The notes under the pieces are model-generated. The model was given only the letters and a program-made list of their open reading frames with translations. It searched no databases and was not told the origin of the DNA. From Hydractinia symbiolongicarpus (Eukaryota; Cnidaria; Hydrozoa; Anthoathecata; Hydractiniidae), in NCBI RefSeq assembly GCF_029227915.1, contig NC_079885.1, positions 4,590,001-4,654,000 of the forward strand: DNA of 64,000 bases. Reading direction: 5' to 3'. Both the position numbers and the translations under genes were made by a program. Every line of letters starts with the position of its first letter. Position 1 is the stretch's first letter. This document shows positions 25,801-38,380 of this stretch, piece by piece.

Positions 25801-28020
25801 AATGAAATGTAGGTTGTGAAAATGTCTCTATTTCTTCTGCGCGCGCTGACGGCTAGGATTGGTCCCACAGTAGAAAATGACTTGTTTAACTAAATTTTTA
25901 AATAAAGCGCCGCCGCAGCGCCCAGTGTACTGCTGAGTTCAAGCAATCATGTCAGAATAAGAAGAATGTTATTTCTTGGTGTTCAATTGTCCCATTTATC
26001 ACATTCATAAGTTCAAAGTCCAAAATCACTTCAATTAAGTCCCACAGTCAATCGTTTCACTAATAAAGGCGATACAACTTAGTAATATCGTAAAAAAATC
26101 ACTAAATACATGTTGGTACGAATATGTGACGCAACCGTTGTAACTCAAACTGATTGATACCGCCAAGAAGTCAATGAAATGTAGTTTTTGAGAATGTGTC
26201 TATTCCTTCAGCGCGTGCCAGGATTGGTCCCACAGTAAAAAAATGATTTAAATATCTAAATTCTTTTATAAAGCGCTACCACAGAGAGCCCAGTGTAATC
26301 GCTGAATTCCATCAATCATGTCAAATTAAGAAGAATGGTATTCCTTGGAGTCCAATTGGCTCATTTATCACATTTATAAGGTCACAGCCAAAGTCAGTTC
26401 AATTAAGTCCCACAGTCAAACGTTTCACTGTTAAAAGCGATGCAACCTAGTAACATCCGAATAATGTCGCTAAATACATGTTGGTACGAATATGTGACAC
26501 AACCGTTGTAAATCAAACGGATTTATACCGCTAGAAAGTCAATGAAATGTAGTTTTTGAAACTGTTCCTATTTATTCATTGCGTGCTAACGGCCAGGATT
26601 TGTCCCACAGTAAAGAAAGACTTATTTATCTAAATTTTTAAATAAAGCGCTACCACAGAGTCTAGTGTAATTGCTGAATTCCAGCACTCATGTCAAATTA
26701 AGAAGAATGTTATTCCTTGGAGTCAAACTAGCTCATTTATCACATTTACAAGGTCACAGTCCAAAGTCAGTTCAATTAAGTCCCACAGTCAAACGTTTTA
26801 CTGTTAAAAGCGATGCAACCTAGTAACATCCGAATAATATCGCTAAATACATGTTGGTACGATTATGTGACACAACCGTTGTAACTCAAACGGATTGACA
26901 CCGCTAGGAAGTCAATGAAATGTAGTTTGTGAAAATGTTTCTATTTCTTCTGCGCGCGCTTACGGCTAGGATTGGTCCCACAGTAGAAAATGACTTGTTT
27001 AACTAAATTTTTAAATAAAGCGCTCCCGCAGCGCCCAGTGTATCTGCTGAGTTCAAGCAATCATGTCAGAATAAGAAGAATGTTATTTCTTGGAGTTCAA
27101 TTGTTTCATTTATCACATTCATAAGGTCAAAGTCTAAAATCAGTTCAATTAAGTCCCACAGTCAATCGTTTCACTGTTAAAGGCGATACAACTTAGTAAT
27201 ATCGTAAAAAAATCACTAAATACATGTTGGTGCGATAATGTGACGCAACCGTTGTAACTCAAACTGATTGATACCGCCAAGAAGTCAATGAAATGTAGTT
27301 TTTGAGAATGTGTCTATTCCTTCAGCGCGTGCCAGGATTGGTCCCACAGTAAAAAAATGATTTAAATATCTAAATTCTTTTATAAAGCGCTACCACAGAG
27401 CCCAGTGTAATCGCTGAATTCCATCAATCATGTCAAATTAAGAAGAATGGTATTCCTTGGAGTCCAATTGGCTCATTTATCACATTTATAAGGTCACAGC
27501 CAAAGTCAGTTCAATAAAGTCCCACAGTCAAACGTTTCACTGTTAAAAGCGATGCAACCTAGTAACATCCGAATAATGTCGCTAAATACATGTTGGTACG
27601 AATATATGACACAACCGTTGTAACTCAAACGGATTTATACCGCTAGAAAATCAATGAAATGTAGTTTTTGAAACTTTTCCTATTTGTTCATTGCGTGCTA
27701 ACGGCCAGGATTTGTCCCACAGTAAAGAAAGACTTATTTATCTAAATTTTTAAATAAAGCGCTACCACAGAGTCTAGTGTAATTGCTGAATTCCAGCACT
27801 CATGTCAAATTAAGAAGAATGTTATTCCTTGGAGTCAAACTAGCTCATTTATCACATTTACAAGGTCACAGTCCAAAGTCAGTTCAATTAAGTCCCACAG
27901 TCAAACGTTTCACTGTTAAAAGCGATGCAACCTAGTAACATCCGAATAATATCGCTAAATACATGTTGGTACGAATATGTGACACAACCGTTGTAACTCA
28001 AACGGAATGACACCGCTAGG
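25801..28020 (+). repeat. 1112-bp trimer HOR, second run (~2 copies)
   Basis: CTGCGCGCGC occurs at 25837 and 26950 (1113 bp). The 7-bp-deletion monomers are at 26213 and 27327 (1114 bp). Monomer order equals that of the first run. GGTCACAGCCAAAG, which lacks two bases, marks one monomer of each unit in both runs. At 28020 the sequence switches abruptly to the segment also found at 25051. Confidence 0.88.
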
Positions 28021-29020
28021 AAGTCAATAAAAACCAGCTATTGAGAATGTCTCTATTCCTTCAGCGCGTGCTAACGGCCAGGATTGGTCCCACAGTTAAT
28101 AAAGACTGATTTATCTAAACTTTTAAATAAAGTGCTACCACAGAAACTAGTGTAATCGCTGAATTCCAGCAATCATGTCAAATTAAAAAGAATGTTATTC
28201 GTTGAAGTCCAATTGGCTCATTTATCACATTTATAAGGTTACAGTTCAAAATCAGTTCAATTATGTCTCACAGTCAAACGTTTCACCGTTAAAAACGATG
28301 CAACCTAGTAATACCCGAATAACATCGTTAAATACATGTTGGTACGAATATGTGACGCAACCGTTGTTACTCAAACTGATTGATACCGCCAAAAAGTTAA
28401 TAAAATGTAGTTTTTGAAAATGTGTCTATTCCTTCAGCGTGTGCTAACGGCCAGGATTGGTCCCATAGTAAAAAAAGATTTAAATATCTAAATTCTTAAA
28501 TAAAGCGTTACCACAGAGACCAGTGTAATCGCTGAATTCCATCAATCATGTCCAATTAAGAAGAATGTTATTCCTTGGGGTCCAATTGGCTCATTTATCA
28601 CATATGTAAGGCCACAGTCCAAAGTCAGTTCAATTAAGTCCCACAGTCAAACGTTTCACTGTTAAAAGCGATGCAACCTAGTAACATCCGAATAATGTCG
28701 CTAAATACATGTTGGTACGAATATGTGACACAACCGTTGTAACTCAAACGGATTTATACCGCTAGAAAGTCAATGAAATGTAGGTTGTGAAAATGTCTCT
28801 ATTTCTTCTGCGCGCACTGACGGCTAGGATTGGTCCCACAGTAGAAAATGACTTGTTTAACTAAATTTTTAAATAAAGCGCCGCAGCAGCGCCCAGTGTA
28901 ACTGCTGAGTTCAAGCAATCATGTAAGAATAAGAAGAATGTTATTTCTTGGAGTTCAATTGTCCCATTTATCACATTCATAAGGTCAAAGTCCAAAATCC
29001 CTTCAATTAAGTCCCACAGT
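28021..29020 (+). repeat. Second copy of the 25051-26040 segment
   Basis: It is aligned to the earlier copy at an offset of 2970 bp (2971 after a 1-bp gap near 25376, where the earlier copy reads GTACGATATG). It ends as the two diverge near 29020. An open frame of 71 codons at 28202-28417 exists only because this copy lacks that 1-bp gap; it is not a gene. Confidence 0.82.
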
Positions 29021-29639
29021 CAATCGTTTTACTGTTAAAAGCGATACAACTTAGTAGTATCGGAAAAAAAATCACTAAATACATGTTGGTACGAATAAGT
29101 GACTCAACCGTTGTAACTCAAGCGGATTGATACCGCCAAGAAGTCAATGAAAATTAGTTTTTGAGAATGTCTCTATTCCTTCAGCACGTGCTAAAGGCCA
29201 GGATGGGTCCCACAGTAAAGAAATAACTGATTTATCTAAACTTTTAATTAAAGCGTTACCACAGAGCCTAGTGTAATCGCTGAATTCCGTCAATCATGTC
29301 AAATTAAGAAGAATGTTATTCCTTGGGGTCCAATTGCCTCATTTATCACATATGTAAGGCCACAGTCCTAAGTCAGTTCAATTAAGTCCCACAGTCAAAC
29401 GTTTCACTGTTAAAAGCGATGCAACCTAGTAACATCCGAATAATGTCGCTAAATACATGTTGGTACGAATATGTGACACAACCGTTGTAACTCAAACGGA
29501 TTTATACCGCTAGAAAGTCAATGAAATGTAGTTTTGGAAACTGTTCCTATTTAATCATTGCGTGTTAACGGCCAGGATTTGTCCCACAGTAAAAAAAGAC
29601 TGATTTATCTACATTTTTAAATAAAGCGCTACCACAGAG

Positions 29640-30012
29640 GCTAGTGTAATGGCTGAATACCAGCACTCATGGCAAATTAAGAAGAATGTTATTTCTTGTA
29701 GTCACACTGGCTCATTTATCGTATTTATAAGGTCAAAGTCCAAAATCAGTTCAATAAAGTCCCACAGTCAAATGTTTCACTGTTAAAAGCGATGCAACCT
29801 ATTAATATCCGAATAATATCGCTAGGTACTTGTTGGTACGAATATGTGACGCAACCGTTGTAACTCAAACGGATTTATATCACTAGAATGTCAATGAAAT
29901 GTAGTTTTTGAACCTGTTCCTACTTATTCAGCACGTACTAACTGCCAGGATTCGGCCCACAGTAAAGAAAAACTTACATATCTAAATTTTTAAATAATGC
30001 GCTACCACAGAG
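29640..30012 (+). repeat. Full-length relative of the truncated monomer type
   Basis: Near 29911-30000 this monomer has GAACCTGTTCCTACTTATTCAGC..., the GATTCGGCCCACAG form, AAGAAAAACTTACATATCT and AATAATGCGC. These are the diagnostic right-hand bases of the 212-bp truncated units, but here the central part is intact. It is the best candidate in this window for the undeleted ancestor, or a close relative of it. Confidence 0.7.
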
Positions 30013-31489
30013 CCTAGTGTAATCGCTGAATTCCAGCAATCTTGTCAAATTAAGAAGAATTTTATTCCTTGGAGTCAAACTAGCTTATTTATCACATTTA
30101 TAAGGTCAAAGTATAAAATCTGTTCAACTAAGTCCCATAGTCAAACGTTTCACTGTTAAAAGCGATCCAACCTGGTAATACCAGAATAATATCGCTAAAT
30201 ACATGTTGGTACGAGTATGTGACGCAACCGTTGTAACCCAAACGGATTTATACCGCTAGAACGTCAATGAAATGTAGTTTCTGAACCTGTTCCTATTTAT
30301 TCAGAGCGTGCTAACGGCCAGGATTGGTCCCAGAGTACAAAAAGACTTATTTATCTAAAATTTTAAATGAAGCGCTACCACAGAGCCTAGTGTAATCGCT
30401 GAATTCCAGCAATCATGTCAAATTAAGAAAAATGTTATTCCTTGGAGTCCAATTGGCTCATTTATCACATTTATAAGGTCACAGTCCAGAATCAGTTCAA
30501 TTAAGTCACACAGTCAATCGTTTCACTGTTGAAAGATATATAACTTAGCAATATCGGAAAAATATCACTAAATACATGTTGGTACGAATATGGGGCCCAA
30601 CCGTTGTAACTCAAACTGCTTAATACCGCCACGAAGTCAATGAAATGTAGTTTTTGAGGATGTCTCAATTCCTTCAGCGCGTGCTAAGGGCCAGGATTGG
30701 TTCCACAGTAAAAAAAGAATTTAAATATCTAAATTTATAAATAAAGCGCTACCACAGAGCCCAGTGTAATCGCTGAATTCCATCAATCATGTCAAATTAA
30801 AAAGAATGTTATTTGTTGGACTCCAATTGGTTAATTTATCACATTTATAAGGTCAAAGTCCAAACCCAGTTCAATTAAATCCCACAGTCAAACGTTTCAC
30901 TGTTAAAAGAGATGCAACCTATTAATATCCTAATAATATCGCTAGATACATGTTGGTACGAATATGTGACGCAACATTTGTAACTCAAACGGATTTATAT
31001 CGCTAGAATATCAATGAAATGTAGTTTTTGAAACTGTTTCTATTTATTCAGCGCATGCTAACTGCCAGGATTCGTCCCACAGTGAAGAAAGACTTACCTA
31101 TCTAAGTTTTTAAATAAAGCGCTACCACAGAGCCTAGTGTAATCGCTGAATTCCAGCAATCATGTCAAATTAAGAAGAATGTTATTTCTTGTAGTCAAAC
31201 TGGCTCATTTATCACATTTATAAGGTCAAAGTCCAAAATCAGTTCAATTAAGTCCCACAGTCAAACGTTTCACTGTTAAAAGCGATGCAACCTAGTAATA
31301 TCCGAATAATATCGCTAAATACATGGTGGTACGAATATGTGGCCCAACCGTTGTAACTCAAACTGATTGATACCGCCAAGAAGTCAATGAAAATTAGTTT
31401 TCGAGAATGTCTCTATTCCTTCAGCGCGTGCTAACGACCAGAATTATTCCCACAGTAAAGAAAGACTGAATTATCTAAACTTTTAAATA

Positions 31490-31510
31490 AAGCGTTACCT
31501 GAATTCCAGC
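31490..31510 (+). other. ~20-bp deletion junction in a monomer
   Basis: The sequence runs directly from AGCGTTACC to TGAATTCCAGC. A sister monomer at 35950-35982 has the intact version with CACAGAGCCTAGTGTAATCG between these points. The lost block is part of the AAAGCGCT..CCTAGT box. Confidence 0.8.
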
Positions 31511-31569
31511 AATCATGTCAAATTAAGAAGAATGTTATTCCTTGGAGTCCAATTGGCTCATTCATCACA

Positions 31570-34500
31570 TTTATAAGGCAACAGTCCAAAATCAGTTCAA
31601 TTAAGTCCCACAGTCAAACGTTTCACTGTTAAAAGCGATGCAACCTAGTAATATCCGAATAATATCGCTAAATACATGGTGGTACGAATATGTGGCCCAA
31701 CCGTTGTAACTCAAACTGATTGATACCGCCAAGAAGTCAATGAAAATTAGTTCTCGAGAATGTCTCTATTCCTTCAGCGCGTGCTAACGACCAGAATTAT
31801 TTCCACAGTAAAGAAAGACTGATTTAACTAAATTTTCAAATAAAGCGCTGCCGCAGCGCCAATGTGTATCTGCTGAGTTCAAGCAATCATGTCAGAATAA
31901 GAAAAATGTTATTTCTTGGAGTTCAATTGTCTCATTTATTACATTCATAAGGTCAAAATCTAAAATCAGTTTAATTAAGTCCCACAGTCAGTCGTTTCAC
32001 TGTTAAAAGCGATACAACTTAGTAATATCGTAAAAAAATCACTAAATACATGTTGGTACGAATATGTGACTCAACCGTTGTAACTCAACTGGATTGATAC
32101 CGCCAAGAAGTAAATGAAAATTAGTTTTTGAGAATGTCTCTATTCCTTCAGCGCGTGTTAACGGCCAGGATTGGTCCCACAGCAAAGAAGGATTGGTTTT
32201 TCTAGACTTCTAAATAAGGCGCTACCACAGAACCTAGTGTAATCGCTGAATTCCAGCAATCATGTAAAGTTGAGAAGAATGTTATTCCTTGAAGTCCAAT
32301 TGGCTCATTTATCACATTTATAAGGTCACAGTCCAGAATCATTTCAACTAAGTCCCACAGTCAATCGTTTCACTGTTAAAAGCAATACAACTTAGTAATA
32401 TCGGAAAAAAATCAATAAATGCATGTTGGTACGAATATTTGACGCAACCGTTGTAACTCAAACGGATTGACACCGTCAGAAAGTCAATGAAATGTAGTTT
32501 TTGAAATTGTCTCTATTTCTTCAGCGCGAACTACCGACTAGGATTGGTCCCACAGTAAAAAATGACTTATGTATCTTAATTTTTAAATAAAGCTCTACCA
32601 CAGCGCTCAGTGTAATCGCTGAGTTCCAGCAATCATGACAAATTAAGAAGAATGTTATTTCTTGGAGTCAAACTGACTCATTTATCACATTTATAAGGTC
32701 ACAGTTTAAAATCAGTTCAATTAAGCCCCACAGTCAAACATTTAACTGTTAAAAGCTATGCAACCTAGTAATACCCGAATAACATCGCTAATTACATGTT
32801 GGTGCGAATATGTGACGCAACCGTTGTAACTCAAACTGATTGATACCGCCAAGAAGTCAATGAAATGTAGTTTTTGAGAATGTGTCTATTCCTTCAGCGC
32901 GTGCTAACGGCCAGGATTGGTCCCGCAGTAAAAAAAGATTTAAATATCTAAATTCTTTAATAAAGCGCTACCACAGAGCCCAGTGTAATCGTTGAATTCT
33001 ATTAATCATGTCAAATTAAGAAGAATGTTATTCCTTGGAGTCCAATTGTCTCATTTATCACATTTATAAGGTCACAGTCCAAAGTCAGTTCAATTACGTC
33101 CCACAGTCAAACGTTCCACTGTTAAAAGCGATGCAACCTAGTAACATCCGAATAATGTCGCTAAATACATGTTGGTACGAATATGTGACGCAACCGTTGT
33201 AACTCAAACTGATTGATACCGCCAAAAAGTCAATGAAATGTAGTTTTTGAGAACGTCTCTATTCGTTCAGCCCGTGCTAACGGCCAGGATTTATGCCACA
33301 GTAAAGAAAGACTGATTTATCTAAACTTTTAAATAAAGCGCTACCACAGAACCTAGTGTAATCGCTGAATTCCAGCAATCATGTCAAATTAAGAAGAATG
33401 TTATTCCTTGGAGCCCAATTGGCTCATTCATCACATTTAAAAGGAAACAGTCCAAAATCAGTTCTATTAAGTCCCACAGTCAAACGTTTCACTGTTAAAA
33501 GCGATTCAACCTAGTAACATCCGAATAATATCGCTAAATACATGTTGGTACGAATATGTGACACAACCGTTGTAACTCAAACGGATTGACACCGCTAGGA
33601 AGTCAATGAAATGTAGTTTGTGAAAATGTCTCTATTCCTTCAGCGCGTGCTAACGGCCAGGATTGGTCCCACAGTAAAGAAAGGTTGGTTCATCTAAACT
33701 TCTAAACAAAGCGCTACCACAGAACCTAGCGTAATTGCTGAATTCCAGCAATCATGTCAAATTGAGAAGAATGTTATTCCTTGAAGTCCAATTGGCTCAT
33801 TTATCACATTTAAAAGGTCACAGTCCAGAATCAGTTCAATTAAGTCCCACAGTCAATCGTTTCACTGTTAAAAGCGATACAACTTAGTAATATCGGAAAA
33901 TAAATCACTAAATACATATTGGTACGAATATTTGACGCAACCGTTGAAACTCAAATGGATTGACACCGTTACAAAGTCAATGAAATGTAGTTTTTGAAAT
34001 TGTCTCTATTTCTTCCGCGCGAACTACCGACTAGGATTGGTCCAACAGTAAAAAATGACTTATGTATCTTAATTTTTAAATAAAGCTCTACCACAGCGCT
34101 CAGTGTAATCGCTGAGTTCCAGCAATCATGACAAATTAAGAAGAATGTTATTTCTTGTAGTCAAACTGACTCATTTATCACATTCATAAGGTAAAAGTCC
34201 AAAATCAGTTCAATTAAGTCCCACAGTCAGTCGTTTCACTGTTAAAAGCGATGCAACTTATTAATACCGGAAAAAAATCACTAAATACATGTTGGTACGA
34301 ATATGTGACGCAACCGTTGTAACTCAAACTGATTGATACCGGCAAGAAGTCAATGAAATGTAGTTTTTGAGAATGTCTCTATTCCTTCAGCCCGTGCTAA
34401 CGGCCAGGATTTATGCCACAGTAAAAAAACGATTTAAATATCTGAATTCTTTTATAAAGCGCTACCACAGAGCCCAGTGTAATCGCTGAATTCCAGCACT

Positions 34501-34664
34501 CATGTCAAATTAAGAAGAATGTTATTCCTTAGAGTCCAATTTGCTCATTTATCACATTTATAAGGTCACAGTCCAAATTCTGTACAATTAATTCCCACAG
34601 TCAATCGTTTCACTGTTAAAAGCGATGCTACTTAGTAATACCGGAAAAAAATCACTAAATGCAT
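31570..34664 (+). repeat. 3.1-kb segment, left copy of a 10,080-bp-spaced duplication
   Basis: TTCTCGAGAATG at 31751 recurs at 41831. The sequences stay in register at an offset of 10,080 (10,081 after a 1-bp gain near 43222) to about 34664/44745. Only scattered differences were seen. The offset is 27 monomer lengths. It carries the rare types CAGAATAAGAAAAATG, GTAAAGTTGAG and GTTGAATTCTATTAATC. The last part overlaps the first 2240-bp hexamer. Confidence 0.9.
31845..31859. other. 15-bp GC hairpin (7-bp arms, 1-nt centre)
   Basis: GCGCTGC and GCAGCGC pair around a single C. It sits at the usual GCGCTACCACAG position and resembles the 14-bp palindromes at 3392 and 9251, but was formed with a different core. 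An identical copy is at 41925-41939. Confidence 0.8.
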
Positions 34665-36140
34665 GTTGGTACGAATATTTGACGCAACCGTTGAAACTCA
34701 AACGGATTGACACCGTTAGAAAGTCAATGAAATGTAGTTTTTGAAACTGTTCCTATTTATTCAGCGCATGCTAACTGCCAGGATTCGTCCCACAGTAAAG
34801 AAAGACTTACCTATCTAAGTTTTTAAATAAAGCGCTACCACAGAGCCTAGTGTAATCGCTGAATTCCAGCAATCATGTCAAATTAAGAAGAATGTTATTT
34901 CTTGTAGTCAAACTGGCTCATTTATCACATTTATAAGGTCAAAGTCCAAAATCAGTTCAATTAAGTCCCACAGTCAAATGTTTCACTGTTAAAAGCGATG
35001 CAACCTATTAATATCCGAATAATATCGCTAGATACATGTTGGTACGAATATGTGACGCAACCGTTGTAACTCAAACAAATTTATATCGCTAGAATATCAA
35101 TGAAATGCAGTTTTTGAAACTGTTCCTATTTGTTCAGCGCGTGCGAACTGACAGGATTTGTCCCACAGTAAATGAAGACTTATTTATCTAAATTTTTAAG
35201 TAAAGCGCTACCACAAAGTCTAGTGTATTCGCTGAATTCCAGCAATCATGTCAAATTAAGAAAAATGTTATTCCTTAGAGTTCAATTGGCTCATTTATCA
35301 CATTTACAAGGTTACAGTCCAGAATCAGTTCAATTAAGTCCCACAGTCAAACGTTTCACTGTTAAAAGCGATACAACTTAGTAATATCGGAAAAAAATCA
35401 CTAAATGCATGTTGGTACGAATATTTGACGCAACCGTTGAAACTCAAACGGATTGACACCGTTAGAAAGTCAATGAAATGTAGTTTTTGAAACTGTCTCT
35501 ATTTCTTCAGCGCGAACTACCGACTAGGATTGGTGCCACAGCAAAAAATGACTTATTTATCTTAATTTTTAAATAAAGCTCTACCACAGCGCTCAGTGTA
35601 ATCGCTGAGTTCCAGCAATCATGACAAATTAAGAAGAACGTTATTTCTTGTATTCAAACTGACTCATTTATCACATTTATTAGGTCAAAGTCCAAAATCA
35701 GTTCAATTAAGTCCCACAGTCAAACGTTTCACTGTTAAAAGCGATGCAACCTAGTAATATCCGAATAATATCGCTAAATACATGGTGGTACGAATATGTG
35801 GCCCAACCGTTGTAACTCAAACTGATTGATACCGCCAAGAAGTCAATGAAAATTAGTTTTCGAGAATGTCTCTATTCCTTCAGCGCGTGCTAACGACCAG
35901 AATTATTCCCACAGTAAAGAAAGACTGATTTATCTAAACTTTTAAATAAAGCGTTACCACAGAGCCTAGTGTAATCGCTGAATTCCAGCAATCATGTCAA
36001 ATTAAGAAGAATGTTATTCCTTGGAGTCCAATTGGCTCATTCATCACATTTATAAGGCAACAGTCCAAAATCAGTTCAATTAAGTCCCACAGTCAATCGT
36101 TTCACTGTTAAAAGCGATACAACTTAGTAATATCGGAAAA
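33901..36140 (+). repeat. 2240-bp hexamer HOR, copy 1
   Basis: TAAATCACTA occurs at 33901 and 36141, and the open frame at 35172 recurs at 37412 with an identical translation; both offsets are 2240 bp (six monomers). Sequence between the anchors shows very few differences from copy 2, for example a CTGTTAAAAG/CTGTGAAAAG change and a GGAAAAAAATC/GGAAAGAAATC change. It includes both class A and class B monomers and the ATGGTGG variant. Confidence 0.93.
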
Positions 36141-38380
36141 TAAATCACTAAATACATGTTGGTACGAATATTTGACGCAACCGTTGAAACTCAAATGGAT
36201 TGACACCGTTACAAAGTCAATGAAATGTAGTTTTTGAAATTGTCTCTATTTCTTCCGCGCGAACTACCGACTAGGATTGGTCCAACAGTAAAAAATGACT
36301 TATGTATCTTAATTTTTAAATAAAGCTCTACCACAGCGCTCAGTGTAATCGCTGAGTTCCAGCAATCATGACAAATTAAGAAGAATGTTATTTCTTGTAG
36401 TCAAACTGACTCATTTATCACATTCATAAGGTAAAAGTCCAAAATCAGTTCAATTAAGTCCCACAGTCAGTCGTTTCACTGTTAAAAGCGATGCAACTTA
36501 TTAATACCGGAAAAAAATCACTAAATACATGTTGGTACGAATATGTGACGCAACCGTTGTAACTCAAACTGATTGATACCGGCAAGAAGTCAATGAAATG
36601 TAGTTTTTGAGAATGTCTCTATTCCTTCAGCCCGTGCTAACGGCCAGGATTTATGCCACAGTAAAAAAACGATTTAAATATCTGAATTCTTTTATAAAGC
36701 GCTACCACAGAGCCCAGTGTAATCGCTGAATTCCAGCACTCATGTCAAATTAAGAAGAATGTTATTCCTTAGAGTCCAATTTGCTCATTTATCACATTTA
36801 TAAGGTCACAGTCCAAATTCTGTACAATTAATTCCCACAGTCAATCGTTTCACTGTGAAAAGCGATGCTACTTAGTAATACCGGAAAGAAATCACTAAAT
36901 GCATGTTGGTACGAATATTTGACGCAACCGTTGAAACTCAAACGGATTGACACCGTTAGAAAGTCAATGAAATGTAGTTTTTGAAACTGTTCCTATTTAT
37001 TCAGCGCATGCTAACTGCCAGGATTCGTCCCACAGTAAAGAAAGACTTACCTATCTAAGTTTTTAAATAAAGCGCTACCACAGAGCCTAGTGTAATCGCT
37101 GAATTCCAGCAATCATGTCAAATTAAGAAGAATGTTATTTCTTGTAGTCAAACTGGCTCATTTATCACATTTATAAGGTCAAAGTCCAAAATCAGTTCAA
37201 TTAAGTCCCACAGTCAAATGTTTCACTGTTAAAAGCGATGCAACCTATTAATATCCGAATAATATCGCTAGATACATGTTGGTACGAATATGTGACGCAA
37301 CCGTTGTAACTCAAACAAATTTATATCGCTAGAATATCAATGAAATGCAGTTTTTGAAACTGTTCCTATTTGTTCAGCGCGTGCGAACTGACAGGATTTG
37401 TCCCACAGTAAATGAAGACTTATTTATCTAAATTTTTAAGTAAAGCGCTACCACAAAGTCTAGTGTATTCGCTGAATTCCAGCAATCATGTCAAATTAAG
37501 AAAAATGTTATTCCTTAGAGTTCAATTGGCTCATTTATCACATTTACAAGGTTACAGTCCAGAATCAGTTCAATTAAGTCCCACAGTCAAACGTTTCACT
37601 GTTAAAAGCGATACAACTTAGTAATATCGGAAAAAAATCACTAAATGCATGTTGGTACGAATATTTGACGCAACCGTTGAAACTCAAACGGATTGACACC
37701 GTTAGAAAGTCAATGAAATGTAGTTTTTGAAACTGTCTCTATTTCTTCAGCGCGAACTACCGACTAGGATTGGTGCCACAGCAAAAAATGACTTATTTAT
37801 CTTAATTTTTAAATAAAGCTCTACCACAGCGCTCAGTGTAATCGCTGAGTTCCAGCAATCATGACAAATTAAGAAGAACGTTATTTCTTGTATTCAAACT
37901 GACTCATTTATCACATTTATTAGGTCAAAGTCCAAAATCAGTTCAATTAAGTCCCACAGTCAAACGTTTCACTGTTAAAAGCGATGCAACCTAGTAATAT
38001 CCGAATAATATCGCTAAATACATGGTGGTACGAATATGTGGCCCAACCGTTGTAACTCAAACTGATTGATACCGCCAAGAAGTCAATGAAAATTAGTTTT
38101 CGAGAATGTCTCTATTCCTTCAGCGCGTGCTAACGACCAGAATTATTCCCACAGTAAAGAAAGACTGATTTATCTAAACTTTTAAATAAAGCGTTACCAC
38201 AGAGCCTAGTGTAATCGCTGAATTCCAGCAATCATGTCAAATTAAGAAGAATGTTATTCCTTGGAGTCCAATTGGCTCATTCATCACATTTATAAGGCAA
38301 CAGTCCAAAATCAGTTCAATTAAGTCCCACAGTCAATCGTTTCACTGTTAAAAGCGATACAACTTAGTAATATCGGAAAA
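36141..38380 (+). repeat. 2240-bp hexamer HOR, copy 2
   Basis: It is nearly identical to copy 1 throughout. It is the only fully bounded copy, with a matching copy on each side. Subtype order is the same as in copy 1. Homogenisation at this level implies a recent tandem amplification. Confidence 0.93.

Larger units (their letters stand above)
29021..31569 (+). repeat. Heterogeneous satellite segment, mostly unpaired monomers
   Basis: About seven monomers of different subtypes with no close tandem partner. They include forms related to the 14-21 kb block (CTTGTAGTC, CATGCTAACTGCC) and to the left HOR. One monomer, at about 31150-31490, is close to the next at 31510-31850. A short deletion at 31499 fuses GCGTTACC to TGAATTCC and removes about 20 bp. 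This looks like a boundary between independently amplified domains. Confidence 0.7.

Noticed and set aside
28202-28417. 71-codon open frame
   Set aside because: It is open only because this copy lacks a 1-bp gap present in its duplicate at 25.4 kb. It is part of the monomer, not a gene.
14379-31569. Transposon insertion or foreign sequence at the domain boundaries
   Set aside because: At each boundary I examined, the sequence passes directly from one monomer type to another in register, with no terminal repeats, target-site duplications or unique stretches.
35172-35381. 69-codon open frame repeated at 37412, 39652 and 41146
   Set aside because: Identity between copies reflects recent duplication of the 2240-bp hexamer at DNA level. 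The third copy changes at the mosaic junction without any sign of coding constraint.
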